This document shows, piece by piece, positions 16,813-25,309 of a stretch of 34,851 nucleotides of DNA; within the stretch, counting starts at the first letter, position 1, and the number at the start of each line of letters is the position of its first letter. Source of the DNA: JBGRPZ01 sp041725955. Lineage in GTDB: Bacteria; Bacteroidota; Bacteroidia; Bacteroidales; JBGRPZ01. The stretch lies in assembly GCA_041725955.1 (NCBI GenBank), contig JBGRQE010000034.1, forward strand, positions 1 to 34,851, in the 5' to 3' direction. The notes below the pieces were generated by a model that did not search any database, was not told the origin of the DNA, and worked only from the letters and a program-made list of their open reading frames with translations. Position numbers and translations under genes: made by a program.

Positions 16813-18366
16813 GTGGATAAAGAATTAATCATTGATTCAAACGGATCTGAGGTTGAGATTGCATTGCTCGAGGATAAATTCCTGGTTGAATTACACAAAG
16901 AGAAAAACAACAACAATTATTCTGTTGGAGATGTGTATTTAGGTAGGGTTAAGAAAATAATGCCCGGACTAAATGCCGCTTTTGTAGATGTTGGTTATGA
17001 AAAGGATGCATTCCTTCACTACCTCGACCTGGGACCTCAGGTTCGCTCTTTGAATAAATACTCCAGGCTTGCTATGTCGGGAAAGGTAAATCGACCTTCC
17101 ATGGGTAATTTCCGATTAGAATCTGACATTGAAAAAACTGGAAAAATTACTCAGGTTCTAAACACAGGTCAACAGGTGCTAGTGCAAATTGCCAAAGAAC
17201 CGATCTCCACTAAAGGCCCAAGAATATCTTCTGAAATTTCTTTTGCTGGCCGTTTTTTGGTATTGGTTCCTTTCTCCAATCGGGTGAGTATATCTCAAAA
17301 GATAAGAAGCCCAGAGGAGAGAAACCGTTTGAAAAGGTTGATAAATAGTATTCGACCTAATAATTATGGAGTAATTATCCGAACTGTAGCTGAAAACAAA
17401 AAAGTTGCTGATTTGGATACTGATCTTAAAGATCTAGTACAAAAGTGGGAAAACTGCACCAAGAAATTGGCCAATGTAAAACCCCCACACAAAGTGATTA
17501 GTGAATTAGATCGCACCTCTGCTATTCTCCGTGACCTTTTGAATGAATCATTTAACAGTATTCATGTCAATGATGCCGGAGTTTATGAGGTTGTTAAGTC
17601 TTACATCAAGACTATTGCACCTTCCAAAGTAGATATTGTAAAGCTTTACAAAGGAAAAGCCAGCATCTTTGATAACTTTGGAATAGATAAACAAATAAAG
17701 AGTTCTTTTGGAAAAACTGTAACCATCAAGAGTGGTGTCTACCTGATTATTGAACATACCGAAGCCCTGCATGTAATTGATGTTAACAGCGGCCATAGGG
17801 TAAATAAAGAAAAAAGTCAGGAAGATAATGCACTACAGGTTAATCTTGAAGCTGCTGCCGAGGTAGCCCGCCAATTAAGATTAAGGGACATGGGTGGAAT
17901 CATTGTGGTCGATTTTATTGATATGCATGACCCAAAAAACCGACGTGCTCTCTTTTCCAAACTTCGTGAAGAAATGGGCAAGGACCATGCTAAACATACA
18001 ATCTTGCCTCCTTCTAAATTCGGACTGGTTCAAATTACCAGACAAAGGGTTCGCCCCGAAATGAATGTGAAGATTCTCGAAAAATGTCCTTCTTGTGGTG
18101 GAAGTGGACAAATTAAACCTAGTGTTCTTTTAATTGATGAAATTGAGAACAATCTAAAGTTTCTACTTCAGGATCAAAATGAATCGGGACTGACTGTTAC
18201 TGTTCACCCCTATGTATATGCATATCTGACAAAAGGATGGATAAAGTCAATCAGATTTAAATGGTTTATGCAGTATAAAAAATGGATTCGCCTAGTGGTT
18301 GATCAATCGCATCATCTGCTAGAGTACCATTTCGTGAACAAAAATAATGATGAAATCAAGTTGTAA
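16813..18366 (+). CDS. rng: Rne/Rng-family ribonuclease (RNase G type)
   Basis: Endoribonuclease for rRNA 5' maturation and mRNA decay. The protein has an S1 RNA-binding domain near the N-terminus (SVGDVYLGRVKKIMPGLNAAFVDVG), the RNase H-like/DNase I-like catalytic part with metal-binding Asp residues in HVIDVNSGH and IIVVDFIDM, and the Zn-link cysteines in CPSCGGSG. At about 517 residues it lacks the long degradosome scaffold of RNase E, so it resembles RNase G. I place the start at GTG 16813 (MDKELIIDSNGSEVEIALLE), as in relatives; a TTG at 16771 would add 14 unlikely residues. There is no ATG start. Confidence 0.93.
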   Translation: MDKELIIDSNGSEVEIALLEDKFLVELHKEKNNNNYSVGDVYLGRVKKIMPGLNAAFVDVGYEKDAFLHYLDLGPQVRSLNKYSRLAMSGKVNRPSMGNFRLESDIEKTGKITQVLNTGQQVLVQIAKEPISTKGPRISSEISFAGRFLVLVPFSNRVSISQKIRSPEERNRLKRLINSIRPNNYGVIIRTVAENKKVADLDTDLKDLVQKWENCTKKLANVKPPHKVISELDRTSAILRDLLNESFNSIHVNDAGVYEVVKSYIKTIAPSKVDIVKLYKGKASIFDNFGIDKQIKSSFGKTVTIKSGVYLIIEHTEALHVIDVNSGHRVNKEKSQEDNALQVNLEAAAEVARQLRLRDMGGIIVVDFIDMHDPKNRRALFSKLREEMGKDHAKHTILPPSKFGLVQITRQRVRPEMNVKILEKCPSCGGSGQIKPSVLLIDEIENNLKFLLQDQNESGLTVTVHPYVYAYLTKGWIKSIRFKWFMQYKKWIRLVVDQSHHLLEYHFVNKNNDEIKL

Positions 18367-18417
18367 TTCAACTGATTCTTAACCAACATCGAAGATTTTA
18401 TTTCATTATATATTTTT

Positions 18418-18451
18418 CCGGGGCTCCTAATTGGAGCTACCGGTTTTTTTT
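18418..18451 (+). terminator. Rho-independent terminator after rng
   Basis: CCGG-g-GCTCC pairs with GGAGC-ta-CCGG around TAATT, then eight T. It is a GC-rich stem in an AT-rich genome, about 50 nt after the stop. Confidence 0.9.
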
Positions 18452-18580
18452 ACCCTCACTATTTAATTAGAGCAAATCGCATAAGCAAAGAATCTATTTT
18501 ACAGACATGGAATGAATTTTCAAACTATAATCCTATTTTCCAAGTTATCAAATAAGTTATCAACTTAAAATCAATTTTTC

Positions 18581-18588
18581 TAATTTTG
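18581..18588 (+). promoter_or_regulatory. -7 element for trpS, implying a (near-)leaderless transcript
   Basis: TAATTTTG matches TAnnTTTG exactly and ends 4 nt before the ATG. If the element is centred at -7 the transcript would begin at or next to the start codon. The -33 region has only TTAT. Confidence 0.5.
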
Positions 18589-18592
18589 CATT

Positions 18593-19588
18593 ATGGAAAA
18601 AGTTGTTAGTGGAATTCGACCAACAGGTAATTTACACCTAGGAAATTATTTTGGAGCCGTAAAGAATTTTGTAAAAATGCAGCATGAAAAAGATTGTTTC
18701 TTTTTTATTGCTGATTATCATTCTTTAACAACGCACCCAACTCCTGGTGACCTACATGGAAATGTAAAACAAATCTTAGCTGAATATGTAGCTGCAGGTC
18801 TTGACCCTGAAAAATGTACTCTATACATTCAAAGTGATATACCTGAAACTGCTGAGCTATATTTGTTCTTAAATATGAATGCTTACCTAGGTGAACTAGA
18901 AAGATGTACTTCTTTTAAAGATAAAGCACGTAAGCAACCCAATAATGTAAACGCTGGACTCCTTACTTATCCTACTCTAATGGCGGCAGATGTAATTATA
19001 CATAAAGCTACCAAAGTTCCAGTAGGTAAAGATCAAGAGCAAAATCTTGAAATGATGCGTACTTTTGCTCGTCGCTTTAACCGTATGTATGATCAAGAAT
19101 TTTTCCCGATACCTCAAGGATTTAATTTCGGCGAAGCTTTAGTAAAAGTTCCTGGATTAGACGGATCTGGCAAGATGGGTAAATCTGAAGGTGATGCAAA
19201 TTGTATTTATCTAAAAGATGATCCAAAAGCGCTGAAGAAAAAAATAATGAAAGCTAAGACCGATAGCGGTCCGACTGAAATGAATCAGGAAAAACCTGAT
19301 GAAATCAAAAACTTATTTCAGTTGATGGAAATTGTTTCTACTCCTGATACCGTGCAACATTTCGATGATTTATATAATAAATGCGAAATTCGATATGGAG
19401 ATTTAAAGAAACAACTTCTTGAAGATATGATTCAATTTACTACTCCTTTTCGTGAAAAGATTGAAGATACAATGAAGAATGAAGAGTACTTAAGTAAAAT
19501 TGCTCGTATGGGTGCAGAAAAAGCCAGAGCATCTGCACAAAAAACACTTCAAGAAGTACGAGAAATCATCGGCTTTAGGAAGTTCTAA
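18593..19588 (+). CDS. trpS: Tryptophanyl-tRNA synthetase
   Basis: Class I synthetase charging tRNA-Trp, 331 residues as expected. The HIGH-like signature is H15-L-G-N in GNLHLGNYFG and the KMSKS loop is K194-M-G-K-S in GSGKMGKS. The Rossmann core includes LAEYVAAGLDPEK and LTYPTLMAADV. The C-terminus is the helical anticodon-binding domain. A hairpin terminator follows 14 nt after the stop. Confidence 0.98.
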   Translation: MEKVVSGIRPTGNLHLGNYFGAVKNFVKMQHEKDCFFFIADYHSLTTHPTPGDLHGNVKQILAEYVAAGLDPEKCTLYIQSDIPETAELYLFLNMNAYLGELERCTSFKDKARKQPNNVNAGLLTYPTLMAADVIIHKATKVPVGKDQEQNLEMMRTFARRFNRMYDQEFFPIPQGFNFGEALVKVPGLDGSGKMGKSEGDANCIYLKDDPKALKKKIMKAKTDSGPTEMNQEKPDEIKNLFQLMEIVSTPDTVQHFDDLYNKCEIRYGDLKKQLLEDMIQFTTPFREKIEDTMKNEEYLSKIARMGAEKARASAQKTLQEVREIIGFRKF

Positions 19589-19602
19589 AATAAATTTTAG
19601 TT

Positions 19603-19634
19603 TTTTGAGAAGTGCTCTAAATTACTTCTCAAAA
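19603..19634 (+). terminator. Terminator after trpS
   Basis: TTTTGAGAAGT pairs perfectly with ACTTCTCAAAA (11 bp, 10-nt loop). The arms' A/T ends make it potentially bidirectional. Confidence 0.7.
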
Positions 19635-19676
19635 CTCTTTACCCTCTAGAAAATTACGACCAACTATTTTGTCATT

Positions 19677-20870
19677 ATGGGCGAACTTATTGAAATAAAA
19701 AAAATTCAGGAAAAAGCAATCCTAATAGGTCTGATCACCAGCTTTCAATCGAAAGAAAGAGTTGGCGAATACTTGGATGAATTAGCCTTTCTCGCAGAAA
19801 CAGCAGGAGCAATTACGGTAAAAAGATTTACCCAACCTCTAAATAATCCCAATCCAAAAACATATGTTGGAACAGGAAAGCTTGAGGAAATAGCAGAATA
19901 TATTGAAGCCGCAGAAATCGATATGGCTATCTTCGATGATGAACTCTCTCCTTCACAAATCAGAAACCTTGAGCAAACATTAAATTGCAAAATTATTGAT
20001 AGAAATAATCTTATCCTGGATATTTTTGCCTCTAGAGCTCGTACAGCACATGCAAAAACACAGGTCGAATTAGCCCAATATCAATATTTGCTCCCCAGAT
20101 TGACCCGAATGTGGACTCACCTTCAAAAACAAAAAGGAGGAATTGGAATGAAGGGTCCTGGAGAAAAAGAAATTGAAACCGACAGAAGAATTATTCGTGA
20201 TAAAATTTCTCTTCTAAAGAAAAAACTGGAACAGGTTGATCGGCAAAAATCTACTCAAAGAGGAAATCGTGGAAGAATGATTCGTGTGTCTTTAGTGGGG
20301 TATACCAACGTTGGGAAATCAACCTTAATGAATAAACTCAGTAAGTCAGAAGTATTTGCAGAAAATAAACTTTTTGCAACACTCGATACTACTGTTCGAA
20401 AGGTAGTAATTCAAAACCTTCCCTTTCTTCTTACCGATACTGTAGGATTTATAAGAAAATTACCACACGGACTAATTGAGTCTTTTAAAAGTACTCTTGA
20501 TGAAGTAAGAGAAGCCGATTTATTAGTTCATATTGTCGACATTTCACATTCTGATTTTGAAGAACAAATTAAAACCGTAAATCAAACTTTGGCAGAAATA
20601 AAAGCGTCAGGAAAGCCAACAATAATGGTTTTTAATAAGATTGATGCTTTCAATTTTACTCCCAAAGAAGAGGATGATCTTACACCAAAAACTCGCGAAA
20701 ACATATCTTTAGAAGACTATAAAGAGACCTATATGGCAAAAGAAAACATGCCATGTATCTTTATTTCAGCGCTAAAGAAGGAAAATTACGAGGAATTTAA
20801 AGAAATGCTTTATGAAAAAGTTAGGGAATTACATATTCAAAGATTCCCTTACAACGATTTTCTATACTAA
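19677..20870 (+). CDS. hflX: Ribosome-associated GTPase HflX
   Basis: 397-residue GTPase that splits stalled or heat-damaged ribosomes. An N-terminal HflX domain contains NPNPKTYVGTGKLEEI and FDDELSPSQIRNLE. A glycine-rich linker carries GIGMKGPGEKEIETDRR. The G domain has G1 GYTNVGKST, G3 DTVGFIRKLP and G4 NKID. A TATTTTG element (19665-19671, one base short of the -7 consensus) sits 5 nt before the ATG, so this mRNA may also be nearly leaderless. Confidence 0.97.
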   Translation: MGELIEIKKIQEKAILIGLITSFQSKERVGEYLDELAFLAETAGAITVKRFTQPLNNPNPKTYVGTGKLEEIAEYIEAAEIDMAIFDDELSPSQIRNLEQTLNCKIIDRNNLILDIFASRARTAHAKTQVELAQYQYLLPRLTRMWTHLQKQKGGIGMKGPGEKEIETDRRIIRDKISLLKKKLEQVDRQKSTQRGNRGRMIRVSLVGYTNVGKSTLMNKLSKSEVFAENKLFATLDTTVRKVVIQNLPFLLTDTVGFIRKLPHGLIESFKSTLDEVREADLLVHIVDISHSDFEEQIKTVNQTLAEIKASGKPTIMVFNKIDAFNFTPKEEDDLTPKTRENISLEDYKETYMAKENMPCIFISALKKENYEEFKEMLYEKVRELHIQRFPYNDFLY

Positions 20871-20881
20871 AAACATGGCCT

Positions 20882-20917
20882 ACATTGCTCAATTATTTAT
20901 AGATAATTGGGCAATGT
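20882..20917. terminator. Terminator between convergent hflX and LRR gene
   Basis: ACATTGCTCAATTAT and ATAATTGGGCAATGT pair over 15 bp with one G-U, 6-nt loop, followed on the plus strand by TTTTAATTTATTT. It can serve hflX and perhaps the opposing gene. Confidence 0.8.
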
Positions 20918-20928
20918 TTTTAATTTAT

Positions 20929-21672
20929 TTAACGGACACTTAGTTTGTCAACTCTTACATGTCCATTGATCTCCATTTTCAGAAAATAAATCCCAGTCTT
21001 TAATCTATCAAGTTCCAGGCGAAAACTTTCTTCGCCATGAGATGTATACGACAACTCTTCATTACCCAATAAGCTAAAAATCTTAAGCCTAACAATTCCT
21101 TTTACTCCTGATATTTTCAAATAATCATTTGCAGGGTTTGGTCCAAATCGAAGCTTTTTCAGATTATTCTCAGAAATACTAAGCTGACATTTTTCAGCAC
21201 TAATTTCTTTTCTTTGAGGAAGATAAACAAAAGAAGTTTCTCCTAAAGACAATCTCAACTTCTGAAAATCAATAGAAAAGTTATTGGAGAAAGAATTATA
21301 AGAAACATCAATAAAATGCAATGAATTTAATTTATTTATTTGCGTTGGAAGTTTGCCTATCAAACAATTATCAGCAACATTTAATATCTTTAAAGATGTT
21401 AGTAAACATATAGAATCAGGAAGGTCTCCATGCAAATTATTTCTAGATAAATTAACGCGTGTCACACGTTTATTTTGAACACTAACACCATACCATAACT
21501 CAACTTTTTTTTCCAACCAATTTGTTGAATTATCCCATTCACTTCCATTTGTGCTTTTATACAGGGAAACCAAAGCAAGAGAGTCCTCCGTATGCACTTG
21601 GGCAGCTAGATCACAACAAAATCCTATTAAACTGAAAATAAGAAGAGTAATAAGAGTAAATGTTTTTTTCAT
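20929..21672 (-). CDS. Secreted leucine-rich-repeat protein with T9SS sorting domain
   Basis: 247 residues from the ATG at 21672; the open frame extends 13 codons further upstream, but MKKTFTLITLLIF is the proper signal-peptide start. Cleavage after D-L-A-A would expose Q25. The mature protein has the Bacteroidota LRR cap DSLALVSLYKSTNGSEWDNS, then about three plant-like LRRs (L-S-x-N-x-L-x-G-x-L-P). The last ~75 residues form a type A T9SS sorting domain: PNPANDYLKI...KIFSLLGNEEL...LKTGIYFLK, ending basic. It is probably secreted and anchored at the surface. Ligand unknown. It is a short member next to larger LRR relatives. Confidence 0.88.
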   Translation of the reverse strand: MKKTFTLITLLIFSLIGFCCDLAAQVHTEDSLALVSLYKSTNGSEWDNSTNWLEKKVELWYGVSVQNKRVTRVNLSRNNLHGDLPDSICLLTSLKILNVADNCLIGKLPTQINKLNSLHFIDVSYNSFSNNFSIDFQKLRLSLGETSFVYLPQRKEISAEKCQLSISENNLKKLRFGPNPANDYLKISGVKGIVRLKIFSLLGNEELSYTSHGEESFRLELDRLKTGIYFLKMEINGHVRVDKLSVR

Positions 21673-21888
21673 ACAATTAATTGAGTTTAGAAATATTGCT
21701 TTGTCGTCCACAATGATAATCTGTAAATATACTGTTTTTGGCTAAAATATCCTAACTAAAAATCAAAGCATTACTTCCTTTCGTAGATAAAGATTGTTAT
21801 AATAAAATAATTCTTTAGTATTTTGGTTCACTCAAATAATAATTAAAGAGTAAGATTAAAAATAAAAGACCGCATAAAAGCATTTATC

Positions 21889-23547
21889 ATGTCGAGATTC
21901 ACACTTTCATCCCCTCCTAAAACATTAAAGAAATGGCAATTAACGATCATTTCTGCAATAACAGGAATACTATTAAGCTTAGCATGGCCATTAAATGGAT
22001 TTTCGCCCATACTTCTTTTTGCATTTCTTCCTTTACTGTACGTAGAGAATTATATAATTTCAAACCCCTATTCGTTTAGTAAATATGCCGCATTTAGATA
22101 TTCATATCTCAGTTTTTTAATCTGGAATATTTTGACTACTTGGTGGATTTGGAATTCAACCGAAATAGGCGGAGTTTTGGCAATACTATTGAACAGCGCT
22201 TTTATGTCGCTCACCTTTCAAGTTTTTCATTTTGTTCACAAAAAACTGTATGACGGATCACGAGGTATTTATGCATTAATTCCATTGTGGATTACTTTTG
22301 AATACTTGCATCTTGATTGGGATTTATCATGGCCATGGTTAAATTTGGGAAACGGATTTGCAAGCTTTCACAAATGGATTCAATGGTATGAGTATACAGG
22401 AACTTTTGGAGGGACTACCTGGATACTTCTTTCAAACATATTAATCTTTGATCTTGTTCATTCTTTTTACAATAAAAAAGCATCTATAAAATCGAAAATA
22501 ATCACAAGAGTAATTACTCCTATCGTCATAATCGTTCCAATTGTAATTTCTTTTGTAATCTACTATCAAACTGAAGACAAAGGCGAAAAGGCTTCTATTG
22601 TTGTTGGTCAGCCAAATATAGATCCTTACAAGGAACAATATGAACTATCTGTAGATCAATCTATAAACAGAAACCTTGAAGTAACCAAACCCTTACTTAA
22701 TGATAAAACTAATTTCTTAATCCTGCCAGAATCGACTCTTCAAGAAGATATTGAAGAAAATCAGATAGAAAATTCTGAAAGTATTTTACGATTAGAGACT
22801 CTATTAATAAAATATCCAAAACTTTCTATTTTGGTGGGTGCATCTACATACAAAGTCTATAAAAAAGATGAGCCTTTAACACAAACTGCAAGGAAATTCC
22901 CTAATACAGATATTTTCTATGACTCCTATAATACCGCTCTGTTTATTCAAAAAGGAGAAAAAACACAAACCTATCATAAATCGAAATTGGTACCTGGAGT
23001 TGAAAAAATGCCTTTCCCAAAGTTATTATCTCCCTTACAAAAATTTGCGTTCGATCTTGGAGGAACAGTAAGCAGTTATGGTATTAATAAAAGCAGAACT
23101 GTTTTCTTTTCTGAAGATCACAAATTTGGTCTTGCACCAGCAATTTGCTACGAATCTATATATGGAGAGTTTATGAGCCGTTATGTTAGAAATGGGGCAA
23201 ATATTTTTGCTATTATCACTAATGATGGCTGGTGGGGCGATACCCCTGGACATAAGCAACACTTTATATATGCAACATTAAGAGCTATTGAAAACCGACG
23301 TTCTATTGCAAGAAGTGCAAATACTGGAATTTCCGGCTTCTTTAATCAAAGAGGTGATATTATCGAAGAAACAAAATACTGGGTACCTGATGCATTACAA
23401 TATAATGTTCCTGCAAATACTGAACTTACATTCTATGTAAAACATGGTGATTATTTGGGGAAAATGTTCTCCTTTATTAGCTTCTTTATGATCTTAACAA
23501 CTATTGTAAAGGCAATAATAAAAAGACAAAAAAAAACATCTAAATAA
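21889..23547 (+). CDS. lnt: Apolipoprotein N-acyltransferase
   Basis: Inner-membrane enzyme that adds the third acyl chain to lipoprotein N-termini. 552 residues. The N-terminal ~230 residues hold several hydrophobic spans, including one after KKWQLTIISAI and one near RVITPIVIIVPIVISFVIYY. The rest is a nitrilase (CN-hydrolase) domain with the expected triad: E281 (LPESTLQED), K364 (YHKSKLVPGVEKMPF) and C420 (PAICYESIYGEF), then ITNDGWWGDTPG. It leads a tight lnt-dus-rsmI cluster (3-nt gap to dus) and fits a window rich in lipoproteins. Confidence 0.95.
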   Translation: MSRFTLSSPPKTLKKWQLTIISAITGILLSLAWPLNGFSPILLFAFLPLLYVENYIISNPYSFSKYAAFRYSYLSFLIWNILTTWWIWNSTEIGGVLAILLNSAFMSLTFQVFHFVHKKLYDGSRGIYALIPLWITFEYLHLDWDLSWPWLNLGNGFASFHKWIQWYEYTGTFGGTTWILLSNILIFDLVHSFYNKKASIKSKIITRVITPIVIIVPIVISFVIYYQTEDKGEKASIVVGQPNIDPYKEQYELSVDQSINRNLEVTKPLLNDKTNFLILPESTLQEDIEENQIENSESILRLETLLIKYPKLSILVGASTYKVYKKDEPLTQTARKFPNTDIFYDSYNTALFIQKGEKTQTYHKSKLVPGVEKMPFPKLLSPLQKFAFDLGGTVSSYGINKSRTVFFSEDHKFGLAPAICYESIYGEFMSRYVRNGANIFAIITNDGWWGDTPGHKQHFIYATLRAIENRRSIARSANTGISGFFNQRGDIIEETKYWVPDALQYNVPANTELTFYVKHGDYLGKMFSFISFFMILTTIVKAIIKRQKKTSK

Positions 23548-23549
23548 TA

Positions 23550-24512
23550 ATGAAATTCTATTTAGGCCCTTTTCAGGGAATAACAGAGGCAGCTTATAGA
23601 AACGCTTTTACTTCTCACTTTGAGGGTATTGATATTGCCATGTGCCCATTTATTACAAATGTACATGGAAGAAAAATAAAAAGTGTTCATTCATACGACT
23701 TATGGCCAGAAAACAACCAAAAAATGGATACGATTCCTCAAATGTTGAGTAAAGATCCAGAAGAAATGTTTTCTATTGCAAATACCTGTAAGGATTTAGG
23801 ATATAAAGAAATAAACTGGAACTTGGGCTGTCCTTTTCCTAAGGTTGCTAATAAGCAAAGAGGATCTGGGCTATTAAGTTTTCCTGAAAAGATTGAAGAG
23901 ATATTACTTTCTCTTCAAGACAATTTCCCAATAAAGATGTCTATAAAGTGTAGGCTTGGATATACCAACCCGCTGGAGATACAAAAGTTAATCCCTATCT
24001 TCAATAGCTTCAAATTAAGTGAAGTTATTATTCATCCCAGAATAGGGAAACAACTATATAAAGGAACTGCAGATATCCAAAAGTTTAAAGAATTATTTCC
24101 AAAGCTAACTGCTCCGGTAGTTTATAATGGCGATATCTATACAGCTAAAGATTGGAATGAAAAAAACAAGCTGTTTGAAGGAAAAATAGATAGATGGATG
24201 CTTGGCAGAGGTCTTTTAATCAACCCTTTCTTGGCTGAAGAAATTCACGGAAAATATACGATTAATCCAGAAGAAAGAAAAACAAGACTTCAAGGCTTCC
24301 TTTACGACTTGCTTTCGCTACAATTAGAAAGATTCAGCAATGAAAACAATGCTATAAACAGAATGAAAGAACTCTGGTCGTATCTATCAAAATCATTTGA
24401 AAACCCGACTGAAGCTTTTAGATATATTCGAAAAGCAAAAACTACTGCTGAATACAGACAGGGAGAAAATCAAATCTTCAGGAATTGTAATTTTGTAGAG
24501 ACACAAAAATGA
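23550..24512 (+). CDS. dus: tRNA-dihydrouridine synthase family protein
   Basis: FMN enzyme reducing uridine to dihydrouridine in tRNA D-loops. 320 residues. The catalytic cysteine is in NWNLGCPFPKVANKQRGSGLL, with the nearby SIKCRLG (RNA/FMN site), IIHPR and VYNGDIYT of the TIM barrel, and LGRGLLINP near the end. The N-terminal LGPFQGITEAAYRNAF is a Dus-type start. It is close to DusC-like or unclassified Bacteroidota Dus proteins; the exact target position is not inferable. Co-transcribed with lnt (3-nt gap) and rsmI (13-nt gap). Confidence 0.92.
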   Translation: MKFYLGPFQGITEAAYRNAFTSHFEGIDIAMCPFITNVHGRKIKSVHSYDLWPENNQKMDTIPQMLSKDPEEMFSIANTCKDLGYKEINWNLGCPFPKVANKQRGSGLLSFPEKIEEILLSLQDNFPIKMSIKCRLGYTNPLEIQKLIPIFNSFKLSEVIIHPRIGKQLYKGTADIQKFKELFPKLTAPVVYNGDIYTAKDWNEKNKLFEGKIDRWMLGRGLLINPFLAEEIHGKYTINPEERKTRLQGFLYDLLSLQLERFSNENNAINRMKELWSYLSKSFENPTEAFRYIRKAKTTAEYRQGENQIFRNCNFVETQK

Positions 24513-24525
24513 AAATAAAAAATAT

Positions 24526-25212
24526 ATGTCTAAGCTATATCTAGTACCTACTCCTATTGGAAATCTGGAGGACATGACCTTAAGATCCATAAGAATCTTA
24601 AAAGAATCGGATTTAATTTTAGCCGAGGACACAAGAAAAACGGGCTTGGTACTACACCATTATCAGATAAAAACACCAATGCAATCGCATCATCAACATA
24701 ATGAGCATAGAATGGTTGAAAGAATTGCTGAACGTATCGAAATCGGTGAGCAAATTGCATTAGTAACCGACGCTGGAAGTCCAGGAATATCTGACCCAGG
24801 CTTTCTTCTAACCCGCGAGTGTGTACAAAGAGGAATAGAAGTAGAGTGTTTACCTGGAGCAACAGCATTTGTTCCTGCAATTGTATGCTCTGGATTACCT
24901 TGCGATCGATTTGTCTTTGAAGGTTTCCTTCCTCAAAAAAAGGGAAGACAAACAAGAATAAATCAGCTAAAGGAAGAAGATTATACAATAATTCTTTACG
25001 AATCTCCTCATAGAATTGCAAAAACTCTAGGACAACTTGCTGAAGCACTTGGTGAAGATCGTCAGGCATGTGTATGCCGAGAGCTTACAAAAATTCATGA
25101 AGAGTACCGTAGAGGAACTCTTTTAGAGCTTGCAACTTTTTATAAAGAGGATAATGTAAAAGGAGAAATCGTTCTAATTGTAGAAGGAAAAGTTCATTAT
25201 ACAAAAAAATAG
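24526..25212 (+). CDS. rsmI: 16S rRNA (cytidine1402-2'-O)-methyltransferase
   Basis: SAM-dependent methyltransferase acting on the 30S decoding centre. 228 residues with the tetrapyrrole-methylase fold: LYLVPTPIGNLEDMTLRSI at the N-terminus, AEDTRKTG, and the SAM-binding VTDAGSPGISDPG. FEGFLPQKKGRQTR and YESPHRI complete the RsmI pattern. It is a little shorter than the ~280-residue E. coli form because the C-terminal extension is absent, common in this phylum. Confidence 0.95.
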   Translation: MSKLYLVPTPIGNLEDMTLRSIRILKESDLILAEDTRKTGLVLHHYQIKTPMQSHHQHNEHRMVERIAERIEIGEQIALVTDAGSPGISDPGFLLTRECVQRGIEVECLPGATAFVPAIVCSGLPCDRFVFEGFLPQKKGRQTRINQLKEEDYTIILYESPHRIAKTLGQLAEALGEDRQACVCRELTKIHEEYRRGTLLELATFYKEDNVKGEIVLIVEGKVHYTKK

Positions 25213-25223
25213 AAGAGATTTCT

Positions 25224-25231
25224 TATTTTTG
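25224..25231 (+). promoter_or_regulatory. Candidate -7 promoter element for gldE
   Basis: TATTTTTG matches TAnnTTTG, 12 nt after the rsmI stop. A transcript from here would carry an ~75-nt leader including the hairpin at 25248-25282. No clear -33 element. Confidence 0.4.
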
Positions 25232-25247
25232 CGTATAGCATACTTAG

Positions 25248-25282
25248 ACAAAGGGAGATATCTTAATTAGCTCTCCCTTTGT
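25248..25282 (+). terminator. 11-bp hairpin between rsmI and gldE (terminator or gldE leader structure)
   Basis: ACAAAGGGAGA pairs exactly with TCTCCCTTTGT around a 13-nt loop. It may end the lnt-dus-rsmI transcript, though the tail (TAGATTATTAATTT) has no T-run. If the TATTTTTG promoter is used, the same hairpin lies in the gldE leader. Confidence 0.55.
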
Positions 25283-25309
25283 TAGATTATTAATTTAAAA
25301 ACAATTACT

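Noticed and set aside
24554..25069. 171-codon open frame on the minus strand inside rsmI
   Set aside because: It lies wholly antisense to a clear rsmI. The product is leucine/phenylalanine/glutamine-rich without domains, as expected from the complement of this coding frame.
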